The position numbers and the translations under genes were made by a program. The notes beneath the pieces are model-generated. The model was not told the DNA's origin. It searched no databases and saw only the letters and a list, made by a program, of their open reading frames with translations. Shown here piece after piece: positions 34,074 through 47,190 of a stretch of DNA of 64,000 nucleotides (position 1 is the first letter of the stretch; each line of letters starts with the position of its first letter). Origin of the DNA: Mesostigma viride (Eukaryota > Streptophyta > Mesostigmatophyceae > Mesostigmatales > Mesostigmataceae); assembly GCA_009746045.1 (NCBI GenBank), contig RPFO01001150.1:1-64000 (forward strand), given 5' to 3'.

Positions 34074-37000
34074 GTCTGATACTGTACTTTGGTTCTCAAG
34101 GACTACTGCTATCTAGTTCATAAGGCCCACCGTCCGACAATGAGGTGATTACCTTGATGGTAAAAACAAGTCAGTGGTCAACTGCTGTGCCTGTCGCTTT
34201 ATAATATGTCCTATAGTAGATGGCAGTTACAGAACCAATCTTCATCAATCCTTTCCCGCACCCAGGAAGGCACTACGCGTGCAAATTTGTAGCACGAGGA
34301 TGTGGGACAAATGACGTGTCCTCAAAGTGTCAAACTGTGGTATTAATTACTGCAGGATTGGTTCCCACAGAGAATTTTACAAGCACTGGGGCTGGTTGCA
34401 AAAGGTGTAAGATTAAAGGCTCAATCTAAGGACATGACGTGTTTTCTTCATTGCGTAGTTTAATTTGAATCTAATAAGAGTTTGTGTTAATTCATTGATT
34501 AATCAAGAAAATATAGCCTAATTAATTAAGTAAGTACTTGCGTGTCATGCGCATGGGCGTGCCACGGAGTACTATGCTAATCTTTTCAGAAAAATAATTA
34601 CACGAAAGTTACAAATATCGTCTGCATCATGCCAACCATAGCGTCACTAGAGCCGGGGATAAGATACTCATCTGCCCAGCCCTCTGCTGTTGTAATGGCA
34701 TTTAGGCTAAGGAACCAACTGTGATCGTTCCTTAGCGTGACTAGCTTGCACCAGTTGATCAATATAGCTTTGACGTCGATATAAGTCGCGAATGTCGATG
34801 TAACTTGCGCATATCGATGCTGGCCAGCTACTACTCTCAGTCAGAGAGACATCTACAACGTCGAGGTGCCCGGGCCATGGACTATGTAGGCCACGGGCTA
34901 ATGTGGCCTACCAGCTGCAGCGCTACATGTACATGATCCAACGAACGTTGCCCTCCTTTGACCAACGTACGCTGGTCACAGCCAGCCGACCGAGTACGGT
35001 TGGGACTTTCCCCAGATCTGATACGGCAATGTGGGGCCCCACGGGGTCATCCCCTTTGTCCTTGAGGAGTTCGGGGCCATGGGCCCCAAGACGGCGGAGT
35101 TTTTCCACGAGCGCGGCCAGCGCCGTGTAGACCGCCTCGACCTCAAGAGTCAGACCGCCCGCGTGGTCTGACCGCACGTGCTCATCGTATTGGTGGCAGC
35201 GCCTGTCACATGCCCTCACTCGCACCGTTGCTGATGTGTTTTCCCGCCGCACTTTGACGCGACCCATGCAGTCTAGATCCCTCCCAGGCCTGCATGCATG
35301 GTGGGCTGGCAGCGATGGTTGTGTCGTAGTTTTGTGATGGAGGTAGTTGTACCTTGTGCAGCTGGCGTGATCCTTGGATGCCGTCCATGTCAGATTACTA
35401 TTAATTTCTTCAGGGTTCTTCTTCATTTTAGGGTTTTCCTTATGTTGCATGCCAATATCACCTCCGTAGTAATTGATCATTCTCAATGAATTTATCTTAA
35501 AAACTATCCAGCAGCTCAGGGGGGCGCCCCAATGCTGCAGAGCCAGCTGCCCAGGGCAGCTGGGCCGTCACACCGCTGTCGGGGGGGGTGTTCAGTGCCC
35601 CCTGCAGCGACGTCGCACACGCGACAGTCGAGAGGGGAGTCCATCACTCCCCGTGAGGGCCAGCAGGCCCCTCCCACTACCCAGGGTGGCCCGCGGCGTC
35701 GCACACGAGACAGTCGCGAGGGGAGTCCGGTCCATCCCTCCCCGGGAGGGCCAGCAGGCCCCTCCCACTACCCAGGGTGGCGCCCGTCCACCCTGGGCAC
35801 CTCGGCAGAGGGGGATGCCACTCCCTCTGCCTCCAGCTCGCGGGCCAACCGCGGCAAGGCGGTGGCCACGGCCGGGCTGCGGATGAGGAGGTGATGGTGG
35901 TCCCTCCAACCCACCCACTACCCTGAGCAACCGCAGGACGTGGAGATGGAGGGGGCCCTGACAGAGCAGGACCTGATCACCCTTGCAGACTAGGGTGTGT
36001 GGCGTGCCATCCAGGCACACACACAGGTCTTCCACGGGATGGCAGACAGGCCTGACTGAGCCTATCATGGCTGAGCAGGCCAGCATGGTGTGTGCCATTA
36101 TAATGCACATCCAGGGGCTGCGCGACCGCCATCCATATATATATCCTGCATATCTGTGACAACCTACTGGCTGTCCTCCATGCCCTCCTTCGGGGAGAAG
36201 GGGTGCGGGGCAACAGGCTTCGCATGGTGACATACCTGGAGCGTCTCGATCCACAATGTCATCATGGCCGGGGCTGGTAATTAAGCTGCTGCCGTCATGG
36301 CTCCACCATACCTTTACTATAAAAGTACTAACACTACTGACAACAACACGATGAAGATGACGACTCTCTCTCTCCCACAGTTCATGAGTGGGAAGCTGCA
36401 CGTAGGAGGCAGCTATAGGAAAATCCTCCCACACGTGTGCCTAGCTGTTCAGCCCACCCACCACGTCCTTGCCAGGGGTGGGCCACGGTTGCTGCACCCC
36501 CGCCCCGTTCAAATATTAACCTTCCCACGAACCCTCCCACTAACCCCTCTCACACTTTCCCCAGTAACTGCTGCTCAGGCTCCTCCCTCCTCTTAACACC
36601 TTCCCTCATCACCATCCTCTCCCTCTGGGTCACCCACACACTGGCCTGTCCTCAATCACACCCGTCCTGTAGACAGGATTAACATTAGGGGCCTAGCTGC
36701 CTGCGTGAGGGGTACATACTTAGGGAGCAGGGGAACCTGGCCTTGGTGACCCTGCAGCTAGCCAGGGAGGAGCTGAATGTCAAGAATTGGTTTGGGGCTC
36801 TCATGCGGAGTATTTTTTTCCACCAATGTAGCACCATTATCGAGCACAGCTATTCAGAACCTCATAATGATGTTCCAGGTAAGGTATCCCAGGTGGCAGG
36901 ACACTCAAGGGCTGCATGGGTATGTAGTGTGGGAGGACTTCTGTATATAATAAGGAGTTTTACTGAACTTCTTGCCACGGTCCCCAGAGTTCAGTTGAGA

Positions 37001-37825
37001 TGTATGGTGCATTCAGGTGGGTAGATGAGTATCAGGTGGTCACCCATTAATTAATTAATTAAACTCGTGCTCCCGTTGGGGAGTCACGGAGCACCGAAGT
37101 GCTTTTAATCCCTGTGTGTGCACTACAGGAGAAAGGGCAGAGACCCCCAGTCTCCTTCATGCCAAAGGCATGCCACAGCTGCAATCGGGCGCGGCTAGCT
37201 AAAAGGACAGGCTAACGATCCGGCAAACTGTGGGTGCAATAAGACCCATGTGAGCATATCATATATAGCAAGGAGCGTGGGCAAGGAGCGTGGGCAAGTA
37301 ATCTGAACATAGCCAGGGCGTAGCATGGCTGTAAGGACTAGGCTAAGGCTATGGCTGGTTGTGTACCGTGCGTTGGCGGCACGTGACTAGGTGTGTTGGC
37401 ACAGCTAGGCAACATTCTAGGCATGGCTGCCTTAGCGGCAGTGACGTGTGGTCACCCATGACTACGTAGCCGAGACCAAGTAGTGGTGGGAATTGGCTAT
37501 TAAGGCTCGCCATGAGCGATGTCCAGCAGTTTATAGATCCCGAATTCTGGCTGCATTCCTTCTTGGAGAAACTGAGACTGGATCGTAACACCTATCTATG
37601 CTCTCCACAGGATTGGCTAGGCATCATGGTTGGGAGAATATGAAGGTGCCACATCAAGCTGGCCCTGGCCCCCCTCAGCAACGGGAACCCCAATGTCAAG
37701 AAGAGGGTCAGGGTGGAGGGGGAGGAGGAGGAGAAGGGGCAGGCTAGGGAGTATAAGATTAGAGGCCTCCCACCATTGCCATGATGTTAAGTCGCTGCTG
37801 GGGCAGTAATTTATATAAGGATCAG
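34074..37825. other. Decayed sequence with scattered coding remnants
   Basis: No intact gene. A plus-strand patch at 35025-35171 (context GVIPFVLEEFGAMGP) reads as the end of a degraded protein, perhaps reverse-transcriptase-related. Pro/Ser-rich frames at 35532-35894 and a helical patch near 36130-36270 also look once-coding, but stops and frame changes separate them. A 69-codon frame at 34220-34429 (Cys-rich end) is unrecognised. The 36600-37800 part shows nothing firm. Confidence 0.4.
35611..35784. repeat. Tandem duplication, about 2 x 86-88 bp
   Basis: Units starting CGTCGCACACG at 35611 and 35697 share the GGCCAGCAGGCCCCTCCCAC core. They make a repeated Pro/Gly-rich peptide in the plus-strand frame. 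Confidence 0.8.
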
Positions 37826-38256
37826 GGGAAGGGCAAGGTGAAGGGCAAGGTGAAGGGCAAGGGCAAGGGCAAGGGCAAGGGCAAGGGCAAGGGCAAGGGC
37901 AAGGGCAAGGGCAAGGGCAAGGGCAAGGGCAAGGGCAAGGGCATTAGGGCAAGGGCAAGGGCAAGGGCAAGGGCAAGGGCAAGGGCAAGGGCAAGGGCAA
38001 GGGCAAGGGCAAGGGCAAGGGCAAGGGCAAGGGCAAGGGCAAGGGCAAGGGCAAGGGCAAGGGCAAGGGCAAGGGCAAGGGCAAGGGCAAGGGCAAGGGC
38101 AAGGGCAAGGGCAAGGGCAAGGGCAAGGGCAAGGGCAAGGGCAAGGGCAAGGGCAAGGGCAAGGGCAAGGGCAAGGGCAAGGGCAAGGGCAAGAGCAAGG
38201 GCAAGGGCAAGGGCAAGGGCAAGGGCATGCAAGGGCAGGGGCAAGGGCAAGGGCAA
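37826..38256. repeat. (AAGGGC)n hexanucleotide tract
   Basis: About 70 copies of AAGGGC with a few interruptions (GGTGAA at the left, ATT near 37942, ATG near 38226). It reads as Gly-Lys or Ala-Arg dipeptides, depending on frame. Confidence 0.95.
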
Positions 38257-38261
38257 CAAGT

Positions 38262-38990
<729 letters not shown>

Positions 38991-39182
38991 GACAACCTCT
39001 TGAAGAAGAAGGAGCGACAGCAGCTGCGGTGCACACACTGTGCGGTACGGCGTGGCAACGCAAGGAGGACTGCCGCAATAACGAGGAGAAAGCTGGGACA
39101 CCTGGATGGAGTGCTCTGCCACAAGTGCTTTCGGGGCCGCATCACGGCGACCCAGCCAACTGCAGGCGCTCTCCCTACTAGA
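38991..39182 (+). CDS. Zinc-finger-like exon after the AAC tract
   Basis: Open frame reading DNLLKKKERQQ, then CTHC, 25 residues rich in Arg, and CHKC. This C-x2-C...C-x2-C pair resembles a GATA-type finger but with a longer loop than the usual 17-20. It ends at a donor-like AGA|GTGAGT (39183), and CTGGCAG near 39251 may be the next acceptor, leading into a frame to 39430. Upstream, the frame runs through the AAC tract as Asn. It may be an exon of a real gene or the C-terminus of a mobile element protein. Confidence 0.4.
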
Positions 39183-39525
39183 GTGAGTTTTCCTTTGATG
39201 ACTGTCATGGTGTGTCCTCTTTAAACCCTCCATCTGCATGCCCCTCTGGCAGGTCAGTCAGCAGGACTGGCAAGGTGTTGATGTTGGTCAAAGAAGACTA
39301 CTACTATGTCACTAAACCCACATTCATATGTGTGGTTCCCAAGGTTTCCCGGGCATCCACCACAGCATCACCTCATATCAGTATTGATGAGCTCGCGTTA
39401 TATACAGCTGCACTTCCCCCCTGGGCATGAAGTCAGTGCAGAGGTGCATGGTAGCAGCTAAACTATAGGGGGGCAGCACTCAGAGGTGCATGCCAGGTGG
39501 TCAGATCCCACTAGCTGTCAGCATT

Positions 39526-40356
39526 AATTGTCAGTTCAATGATCCCAAACCGCCTAAGTGGCATGTAGCTACTCCACCTAAGTGCAAGGGCAGAGTGGTT
39601 GGTGATGACGTTCATATAAAAGGGCAATCATATTTCGCATGGGCCAGGCTACTATATACCACAATATAATTGTTAAACCTGCATGGTATGGACAAATCAC
39701 AGTTGCTCAGGGCTCTCTTGATTGCTGAAGCCAGGTACTACCCTGTGGAGGCACTGCTTCTTGATCAGCAGTAGTACTTGCGTTGCCAATGAGCCAGGGT
39801 GTGAGGCTATTGACCTGGCAGGGCTGGAAGATCACGAGAGGCAAGGTATATCATTGAAAGGGCCATTAGGTCGATTTTAACCATTGTAGCTAAGGATTAA
39901 GAAGGTAATAGCCTGGCTGACAGTCATGGGTCATATGCAGACAGAGCATTGTGGTCAACCATGCTGTACTCAATACAGTAGGAGGCCACTCATGACAACT
40001 CCTCATGCAGGGGGGTCTCATTATACACCAGATGGATTACTGGCAGGAATAAACCCACCATGCAGAGGTACTAGCCCGTTACTACGCACAGCGAGCACAG
40101 GCCGCCAGCAAATTAGCTGCCAAGGATGCAACGCATCCACGTGCTAGCTTCAGGGAAGGAGACCAAGTTCTCTTCTACAAGGAATTATGAGGGCTAGGAA
40201 AAGTGGGTACCTGGCTAGGGCCAGACACTAATAATCCTCAAGTTTGACACCAATGGCAAGACATCTTGACACTGGTAGAGTGCACAGGTGCTCACCTCAC
40301 AGGATAAAACTGTATCTACCTCCCCTGACAGATGTGGCAGAAGAGGAAGAGCTGTA
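39526..40356 (+). pseudogene. Decayed Copia-type integrase, Cop-B-related
   Basis: Plus-strand frames with several stops and shifts align to Cop-B pol residues about 60-330. Matches include KPPKWHVATPP near the start, HGMDKSQLLRALLIAEARYY and LLLDQQ around the second catalytic Asp, a SHGSYADRALW patch, and HRIKLYLPPLTDV at the end. It is an old copy in the opposite orientation to Cop-B. The protease and RT regions that should follow are not recognisable. Confidence 0.8.
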
Positions 40357-41416
40357 ATTGGCCGACAGCCCAATATGTACAGTTTCCTGGCATAGCATTG
40401 TTATTTGGAACACCCAGGGTTGAGTGGTTGTGTGGAACACCCAATGTGGTGAGAGTGACAGCCACAACACTTGTGAACACCAGATCACCCTCGATGATAG
40501 CAGTAAGTCACTGCAGGCTGGGCCACCTGCAGATGGGGGTCAAAATGGCAAAGAAGGTGGTCAGCATCCACTCACCCCTTCACCTGTGGTACATGCTCAG
40601 CCAATAGCTGCATCATCAAAACGCAGTCTAGCAAAAGCTGTCCGCACTTGTCAGAGTGCTTGCATTGAGCCAAAGCTCAAACTGCATGCTGCAGAATCTG
40701 CTAAGGTGGGTAAGGTGGGGCCGCATGACAATAGCCCCCGTACATGGTGGCAGTGGATACACAACTCACAAGTGTTGCGGACCGGCCAGTTGGTCCGGTT
40801 GGTCCGGGCGCAACAATGAAATTAATGGTGTCTTAGGCAGCCTTGCGTAGTCCGTAGGGCTTTGGGATTCATTTCGGTACTTATTTGGTAATTGCCCTTT
40901 AGTCCGGGACTCTGTATGAAACTGTGATAGATTGAGTGATACGGACTAGTTATTTTGGGCCTAGATGCCAAACCGGGTCGGCCCTAGATGCCAAACCGAA
41001 ATCGCGTCTGGGAGGTCGGCGCACGTGGCGCCGCGCCTGCTTATCCGTTCCGCCGTCACTAGCGCACCTAGGTGAAATTGGTCCGAGGACGAAGTTCTCG
41101 TCCTCTTGGTTTGATGAATGTGAAGTGCAGCTATGCCTACACATTGAACCTGGGGCAACTATCCATTTGTAACTGTACAGGTTTTACCGCGCCTTTACAA
41201 GTGTGTATTAATTAGATTGGCATCAATTAAGTCGCGGTGCCAGATATCTCACGACCCCTGCATGTCGTGAAGCGCAAATTTCTGCATTACATAGGCCACA
41301 TTGATTCTTCCTAATACCTGCACAGTTGATCGCTACGTAACTCAGTTTTATGTAAATATGCATGGGGACGTAACCAGAGCGGCGGAGGCTCATCATACGA
41401 TGACAGTCTAGAAGCT
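40357..41416. other. Region without recognisable genes
   Basis: The first 400 bp may be the decayed linker after the integrase relic. From 40780 on there are short direct repeats (GGCCAGTTGGTCCGGTTGG; GATGCCAAACCG twice at 40965 and 40987) but no supported gene. Confidence 0.4.
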
Positions 41417-41960
41417 ATAGGGTGGAATTCAAGGGGGATCGAGAAAGACACAGTCCAGAAACGCCCCAGGGGGATGTCCAGCAGCAGCAACCGCAGCTGA
41501 GCAACAGCCGCAGCAGCAACCACCGCAGCAGCAGCAACCTCAGCAGCAGCAACAACCACAGTCGCGACCACAGTTGCCGCCGCTGTATCCTTAGCAGACC
41601 GGGCACGAGAATCAAGGCACGTTGCACTACCGTTACCAGCAACCACCAAGGGCTGGGCTGGGCGCGGCCGCCCCATGGGACCTCCGCCGGCCCCAACACA
41701 CAGGGACATGCGTAGAGCGGTGTGCTTTGGCAGTACTTCCCTACTACCCACGGCGTTGTGGAACTCCGACGATGAGGGTGATCGATGACACCAGGGCAGA
41801 TATAGAGGATTTGGCAACTTGGTAGTAGACGCGGATAACGAGGGACCTGAGGCACCGGGCCAGCCATCCGTCCCTCAACCGCCGCGGACACGGTCAGGGG
41901 GGAGCGGCAGCGCTAACGCACACGACGAGGGGACATATGCACCACTTACAGCGACCTGCC
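41417..41960 (+). CDS. Gln/Pro-rich coding remnant cut by an LTR
   Basis: A plus-strand frame with a Gln/Pro-rich stretch (41475-41585), then frames that look coding but are separated by stops at 41595 and 41820. The last part, rich in Asp, Gly and Ser, runs straight into the LTR at 41961. It may be a gag-like or host protein interrupted by the element. No family is recognised. Confidence 0.35.
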
Positions 41961-42448
41961 AGTTAGGAATGATAACGAGTGATGTAGTATAATGCTTGAA
42001 AAATGGATATGGTTGGCAATGAATTGCTTGCTCATCAGAAAATAGGTTTACCCTTTATCAACACGTGCCTATCACTGGCTGCGCCGCCAGTGACCGTTGG
42101 GTGCAGACCGTTGGGCAGAGGCCGCGCACGATGACAGGCACCGGCAGTCTAGTCACAGCATCGTGTGATCACGGATCACTCCACTCTGCAGTACGTTCCA
42201 TATCTAGGATACTATAGTACTGTCCAATGGCAGGACACTACGTATACTGGGTACTGACATTTGTCACGTACCCAAAGTACCAACGTACCTATCTATACGG
42301 AAACATATGTGACTCGACTAGCAGTCCTATCTGATTAGCCCATGTGGTATTTATATTCACATACCAACGTAGGTTTACAAGGCTTATTCATGCGTTGTAC
42401 ATATTAACTATGTGAAGGAGAATTAGCAGCAAAGCATGGAGACTAACT
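41961..42448 (-). repeat. LTR of a Cop-type element (3' LTR or solo)
   Basis: 488 bp with perfect inverted ends AGTTAG...CTAACT. On the minus strand it is preceded by an A-rich purine run. Flanking 5-mers (CTGCC, CCAGT) do not match, so it is probably the 3' LTR of a minus-strand element whose interior (42449 onward) was interrupted at 42812. Confidence 0.6.
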
Positions 42449-42544
42449 CCAGTTTTATTTCATTCTTTATTTCTTATGCAGGTCTGAACCCCAAACATTA
42501 TTGTTATTGTTTTTAAGTTGATTAGGGCCCCCAAAATAAACATG

Positions 42545-42695
42545 GATGTCTTGGCCAAGTTGGATACGGCTGGCTGTCTTGGCCAGGTTACTATTGGATT
42601 ACACAGTAAATGAAGTGTATAGAGCTGGCTGTCTTGGCCAGGTATTGGATTACACATTAAATGAAGTGTATACAGCTGGCTGTCTTGGCCATCTA
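42545..42695. repeat. Short tandem repeat, about 57 bp x 2.5
   Basis: Units contain GGCTGTCTTGGCCAGG and ATTGGATTACACA followed by AAATGAAGTGTATA. Confidence 0.75.
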
Positions 42696-42811
42696 GGGTA
42701 TGACAGATAGCATAAGGCTTGTGCCCTCAAGCTGAAAATGAAGATACAAATGAAACTGTTCAGCACCCACACCCCACAGCAAAAGTGTTGAATTTTTACA
42801 ACGCGCCCAGC

Positions 42812-43446
42812 AGTTAAAGAAACTGTGGCTGAACTGTGGTTCAGCCGGCACTGATTAATATCTACATAGGAAGTAGTAATATTAATCAATAGGTTTACGT
42901 TGCTGGTTATGGATACCAGCACAGAATGCACGAGAAACGTGAGAACCGTTGCCGAAGGTGCGAGGACACAGGTGCAGGGAAAGTGGTGCTACCAAGTGGC
43001 AGCGCCCTGCTCGTTATCTACTAATTGTGACGCTGTTGCCTCCAGATGACTGATAGGACAGATCATCTCACAATACTGCTGTCCTTCACTGTGGACCAGC
43101 AGATCTCGGCTCGTTATCCGGCATAAATAGTCACATCAATGCCCTGTCACACAAGTCCTGTCACTATTTGTTACGTCTAATCAATAGGATTGAATAGACC
43201 GCAGTGTCGGAGACTAAATGTCCTATCGTACAACGTGACAAGACGTCGTATGCATGCCACACGTCACTTGAAGAACCACCGTGGAATCACCGAATCCAAG
43301 TAGAATGTAGCAGAACAGTATCTTGCTCATATCTCGAGCAATACTCATCAGAATGAACCCGTTTCTGGATTGTAGTAACCAGAAGTAGAATCTCTACAAG
43401 CCAAGTAGCTTAGTAGAATAACATTGCTTGCCAGGCAATCTTAACT
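42812..43446 (-). repeat. LTR of a second Cop-type element
   Basis: 635 bp with inverted ends AGTTAA...TTAACT. On the minus strand it is preceded by a purine tract containing GAGAAGAAAGGG, as in Cop-A and Cop-C. The LTR/purine-tract junction is repeated about 50 bp to the right (43491-43510). The matching 5' LTR was not found. Confidence 0.55.
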
Positions 43447-44956
43447 CTAGCCCTTTCTTCTCTCTTAGAGCTTGGACGTAACAGCCATATTAACTCCAGC
43501 CCTTTCTTTCTTTTAGACCTGTTAGGCTTGGCAACACATATATAATTGAAAAAACATGCAAAGCACTTGACATCCCTCCCAGCTCTCTGTAGTCTCTGCT
43601 CGGGATTAATCAAGCACCAAATTACAACACAGCTCAGCCATGACGAATTACAATGAATTCCCTATCCACTGAAAGTAGAAAGCCAAGTGTTAATTGGAGT
43701 AGCAGCTTGTGGATAACCATGCAGAATAATGACCAAAATTGCATCATCACCATAATGGCTCCTGATTGGAACCCCACCAGTTACCCACAAGACCTTATCA
43801 GGTAGACATTGATAGTTATCAGAACTGGCGCCCACCATGGACTGAGAAATAGCACATCACAGAATATATCAAGCACACGACAAACTCCCGTCCTCTGTCT
43901 GGGACAAAACTAGGGGGACCTGTCGCCACCTCACCAGCAAGGTTGATCGATGGGTCAGCCAATCCCGGAAAATCTGCCTAAGCAGCCCGAGGGAATCGAA
44001 CCCTGCCATATAAAATCCCTCTGGTTGAGACAAACCTCAAACTGAGGGCAAACTCCCAACCAACCAACATCATGCTCCATGACTAAGCATTGTGCAAACT
44101 CCGGGTGGTTTGTTTGGGTTAGGACATATTTGGGAGGCTTCAGGTCTGTCCTAAATGAAAATTTGAAAAACGTTTTTTTTGGATGCTGTGGACTTCCCAA
44201 AATAGTCTGATAGAAGTTTTGGGCAAATTTTTGCATTGGTCGAGGAGTTTCAAGTCAATAATTGTGTTATATAATTTGACAAGTTGCCTTATATGCTGTA
44301 ACCAAATGGGCATTCATTATGGAATCCATGGTATCTTATTATGAGTAGAGACAATTGCACGTACTCACAGCTTGTAATTTTGCATACTTAAATATTTAGT
44401 GACGTGATTTTAATTGCAAAGGCTGGAATGTATCTACTACATGAGACATTATCAAGGAGGATTCTGCATATGGTCCATGTGGTTTTTTCCAGTTTCTGTC
44501 AGGGATTATATCGCGGCTTCGCGGAAAATGACTGACACTAGGGGCTCGTAAATCTCGGGCAAACCTTGAAATGCTCCATGACTGCGCAAATGGACATGGC
44601 AAAAAACTCACATGAGCACACTAGTAATGGTCTAGTAATGGTCTAGTAATGGTCATAGCAGCCGCAGCAGCGACAAACAACCTCAACAGACTCATGCACT
44701 CCAGGAATATAATTAATCACATCAGAATCAGAACATGCATTGGTGTTGACAAGTTACATCATGACGATGGTGGCAGCACTATACATACTGGCATGCATGG
44801 CAGAGAGTGAATCAAAAGCACGGCATATCAGCGGAGAAGCAGCAAAGGAAGCAGCAATGTTGGCAGCCATGGTGCACACATATAGCAATCATTGGTAGCA
44901 ACAATGGTAGCAACCGCGACTTCATGTTTCCATAGCCTCCGGGGCTCCATCGCTAT
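43447..44956 (-). other. Interior of a truncated Cop-type element
   Basis: No gag or pol. It shares with Cop-A the word CTGGCGCCC after AGTTATCA (43814-43833) and a T-arm-like GGTTCGATTCC on the minus strand (43992-44002). That suggests the 3' untranslated interior of a related family. The 44260-44950 part is AT-rich with nothing recognisable. Confidence 0.45.
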
Positions 44957-45110
44957 AGTTAGGAAATGGGAATGAACGACGTATTATAATGCTTGAGAGC
45001 ACTGAGAGCTGTGAGCAATGAATTGCTTGGTTCATTAGAAAATAGGTTTACCCTTTATCAACGTTCCTCTCACTGGCTGCGCCACCAGTGGCCGCGCGCG
45101 CGGACGTAGG
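44957..45110 (-). repeat. Partial LTR related to 41961-42448
   Basis: Starts AGTTAGGAA and shares TATAATGCTTGA, GCAATGAATTGCTTG and AAAATAGGTTTACCC with the start of 41961-42448. Similarity fades near 45100. No second boundary is found. Confidence 0.55.
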
Positions 45111-45971
45111 CGACTTGCTATAGGTGCAGCCGCGCCAGCGGCCGCGCGCGCGGGCGTAGGCGACTTGCTAGGTGCAGCCGCGCCGGTGGTCGTGAGTGCA
45201 GGCGCAGGCGAGTTGGCAGGTGCAGCCGAGCCGGTGGCCGCACGCGCGGGCGCACGCAAGTCACTTGCAGCCTTAATTGTCATTCAGGGCGCGCACTGCT
45301 GCGCACAAGTTGGTCGCCACCGCACGTGGGTTGCGCGTGGCTGTGCCGGTTGCCGCAGGCACAGGCGGCTTGCGCGTAGTTGTGTCGGCCGTGCCGCGCG
45401 CGCTGCCTCAGGCGAGCTGCGCTCACTTGCGCTCACTTGCGCTGGTCTGCGCAGCGTGCACCTCGGCACGCAAGCGGGACTCGGCAACGGCGATCTGAGA
45501 CGCTTGCAGAGGAGGGACGGATACACCGGGGCATCCACAGATTTTCTTCCCCAAGCCTGGGAGGTCCACACACGTCACCGGTCGCCTGCTCTTCCCATTG
45601 AGCACCCCAAAACATAGCCACCTCCTATACATATAGTACTCCTACACACAGATCTCGAGTGATTTATCTAGTACCAAATCCGAAAGGCTTGCATCACTCC
45701 CCGGACAGGAGAAATTTTGCGGATGACTGTAGGTGTAAGTTCGCGATGCCATGGTAACCGGAGACGTCCGTCCTATTGTCAGCAAAATTTGGTGCGAGAG
45801 GTCCCCAGTTCGATTCAGGTCGGATTCATTTGTAGATCGCGGTTTCCGCGTTTTCCGCGGCCCGGCACTGAACGCAAAGGTTTTCACCTTTGCGGAGTGT
45901 CTGATCAGAATAGCCACCTTGCCATGTAACTTCCGTGTCCACAGCTGCCACTTGCCCAATGATGGAATCTT
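45111..45971. other. GC-rich degenerate tandem repeat and flank
   Basis: Units of about 48-50 bp containing GCCGCGCGCGCGG and GCAGCCGCGCC repeat at 45091, 45141 and, degenerate, to about 45260. They read on the minus strand as an Ala/Pro repeat. From 45300 to 45970 there is no supported gene. An AGTTCGATTC word near 45808 is an isolated B-box-like match. Confidence 0.5.
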
Positions 45972-47120
45972 CTAGGACGGTTCACTGCACATGCGGCCGC
46001 CAACGGACTCGCGCGCAATCTCATAGAGCTGCACACAAGTTGTCCTACAAGGCAGAGCTTGCCACCCGGCCATCACCTGCTCCAAGATCGTTTGCCAGCA
46101 ACGTACAGCCATGCGCACCACACCCTTGGGAGTTGAAGCTAGCTGCCAGTCAATCGTCGGGTGACCTGAGTCCCTTGGCACCTGCTTGAGCGCGGTCAGG
46201 CACGCAGCAGACAGCTTTTTCTTGGCATCCAAAGACACCAAGTGGCGCGAGGTGGGCTTCTTCGCCGGGATCCAATAGGTGAGGATGACCCCGGATGCTG
46301 CGATGGTGACTGTGTGGGAGTTTGCGGACGACTTGCTCGGTAGAGGCCATGTGGAGCTGTTCGGGTCCCACTGATGCCAACCATCGGTCATGCTCCTGGC
46401 ACGGTATACAGAGAGGACCATGCAGGTGAGGCTCGCTGCCCCCTCATCGGCAGGCTGCTCTACCTTCTTCACCACCCCCACCAATACGGGGGGCCAGGGG
46501 ACGTCGGTGTTGCAGAGCATTTGGCACGCGGGGTGCCAGTATATAGCACGACCGAGCCCTCCTTCAGCCCCTCCATACGCCGGTCATGCGCCACCTTGGC
46601 TGCATAGGCGGCATCTTCCTGCCGCCACTCATCAAGCGTGCGGCCTTCATGGCAGACAGGGTCCACGTGTGGCACCATCGCAGTGCAGCCTCGTTGACGA
46701 GCGCCATGTTGTCCAGTGCCACGGCAGGCTGCGGCCCTGCAGGGGCGGCACGGTCAGCGGCTGCCGCCATTTCAATGGCATACCGCCATGGCAGTGGGCA
46801 CCACTGAGTCTTCCGGCACGTCATCCACGGAGCGCGGGACCGGTGCAAAGAACTACTCGTTCCGTATCTGCATGTCCTCGCAGCCGGGCATGTCAGGTTT
46901 AAAAAAGATTCGCCCTTGGCCGCTGGGTAGGTCGAGAACCTTCTTCTTGATGCCCTTCATGAGCTTGGTGGTGATGAACTGCATGTCGATGGGAGCGGGA
47001 GGAGGAGCATCGGGCAGGCCATGCTTGGCCAGCAGGTCAGGGTCGACAGCACGCACCCCGTACAGAGGCCTCCCCTTAGGATCATGTTTGTATGGGGCGA
47101 CCTTGACCTTATTTCGGTAG
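45972..47120 (-). pseudogene. Broken gene of unknown function
   Basis: Coding-like minus-strand segments follow one another in different frames: 47120-46850 (RPLYGVRAVDPDLLAKHGLP context), 46690-46470 (DEWRQEDAAYAAKVAHDRR context) and 46520-45972 (a Trp-containing region, then LVSLDAKKKLSAACLTALKQ). At least two frame changes and several stops intervene. No family is recognised. GC content and codon use differ from the Copia relic next to it, so it may be a captured or interrupted host gene. Confidence 0.45.
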
Positions 47121-47190
47121 TCTCAAGTTGGAGGAGAAGAACCGGGTCGTAACATCACCAAACTCAAAGCTCAAACTGGAATTGCTCAAC

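Noticed and set aside
45800-45820. B-box word AGTTCGATTC as a tRNA or SINE
   Set aside because: An isolated match with no A box at a suitable distance and no stem.
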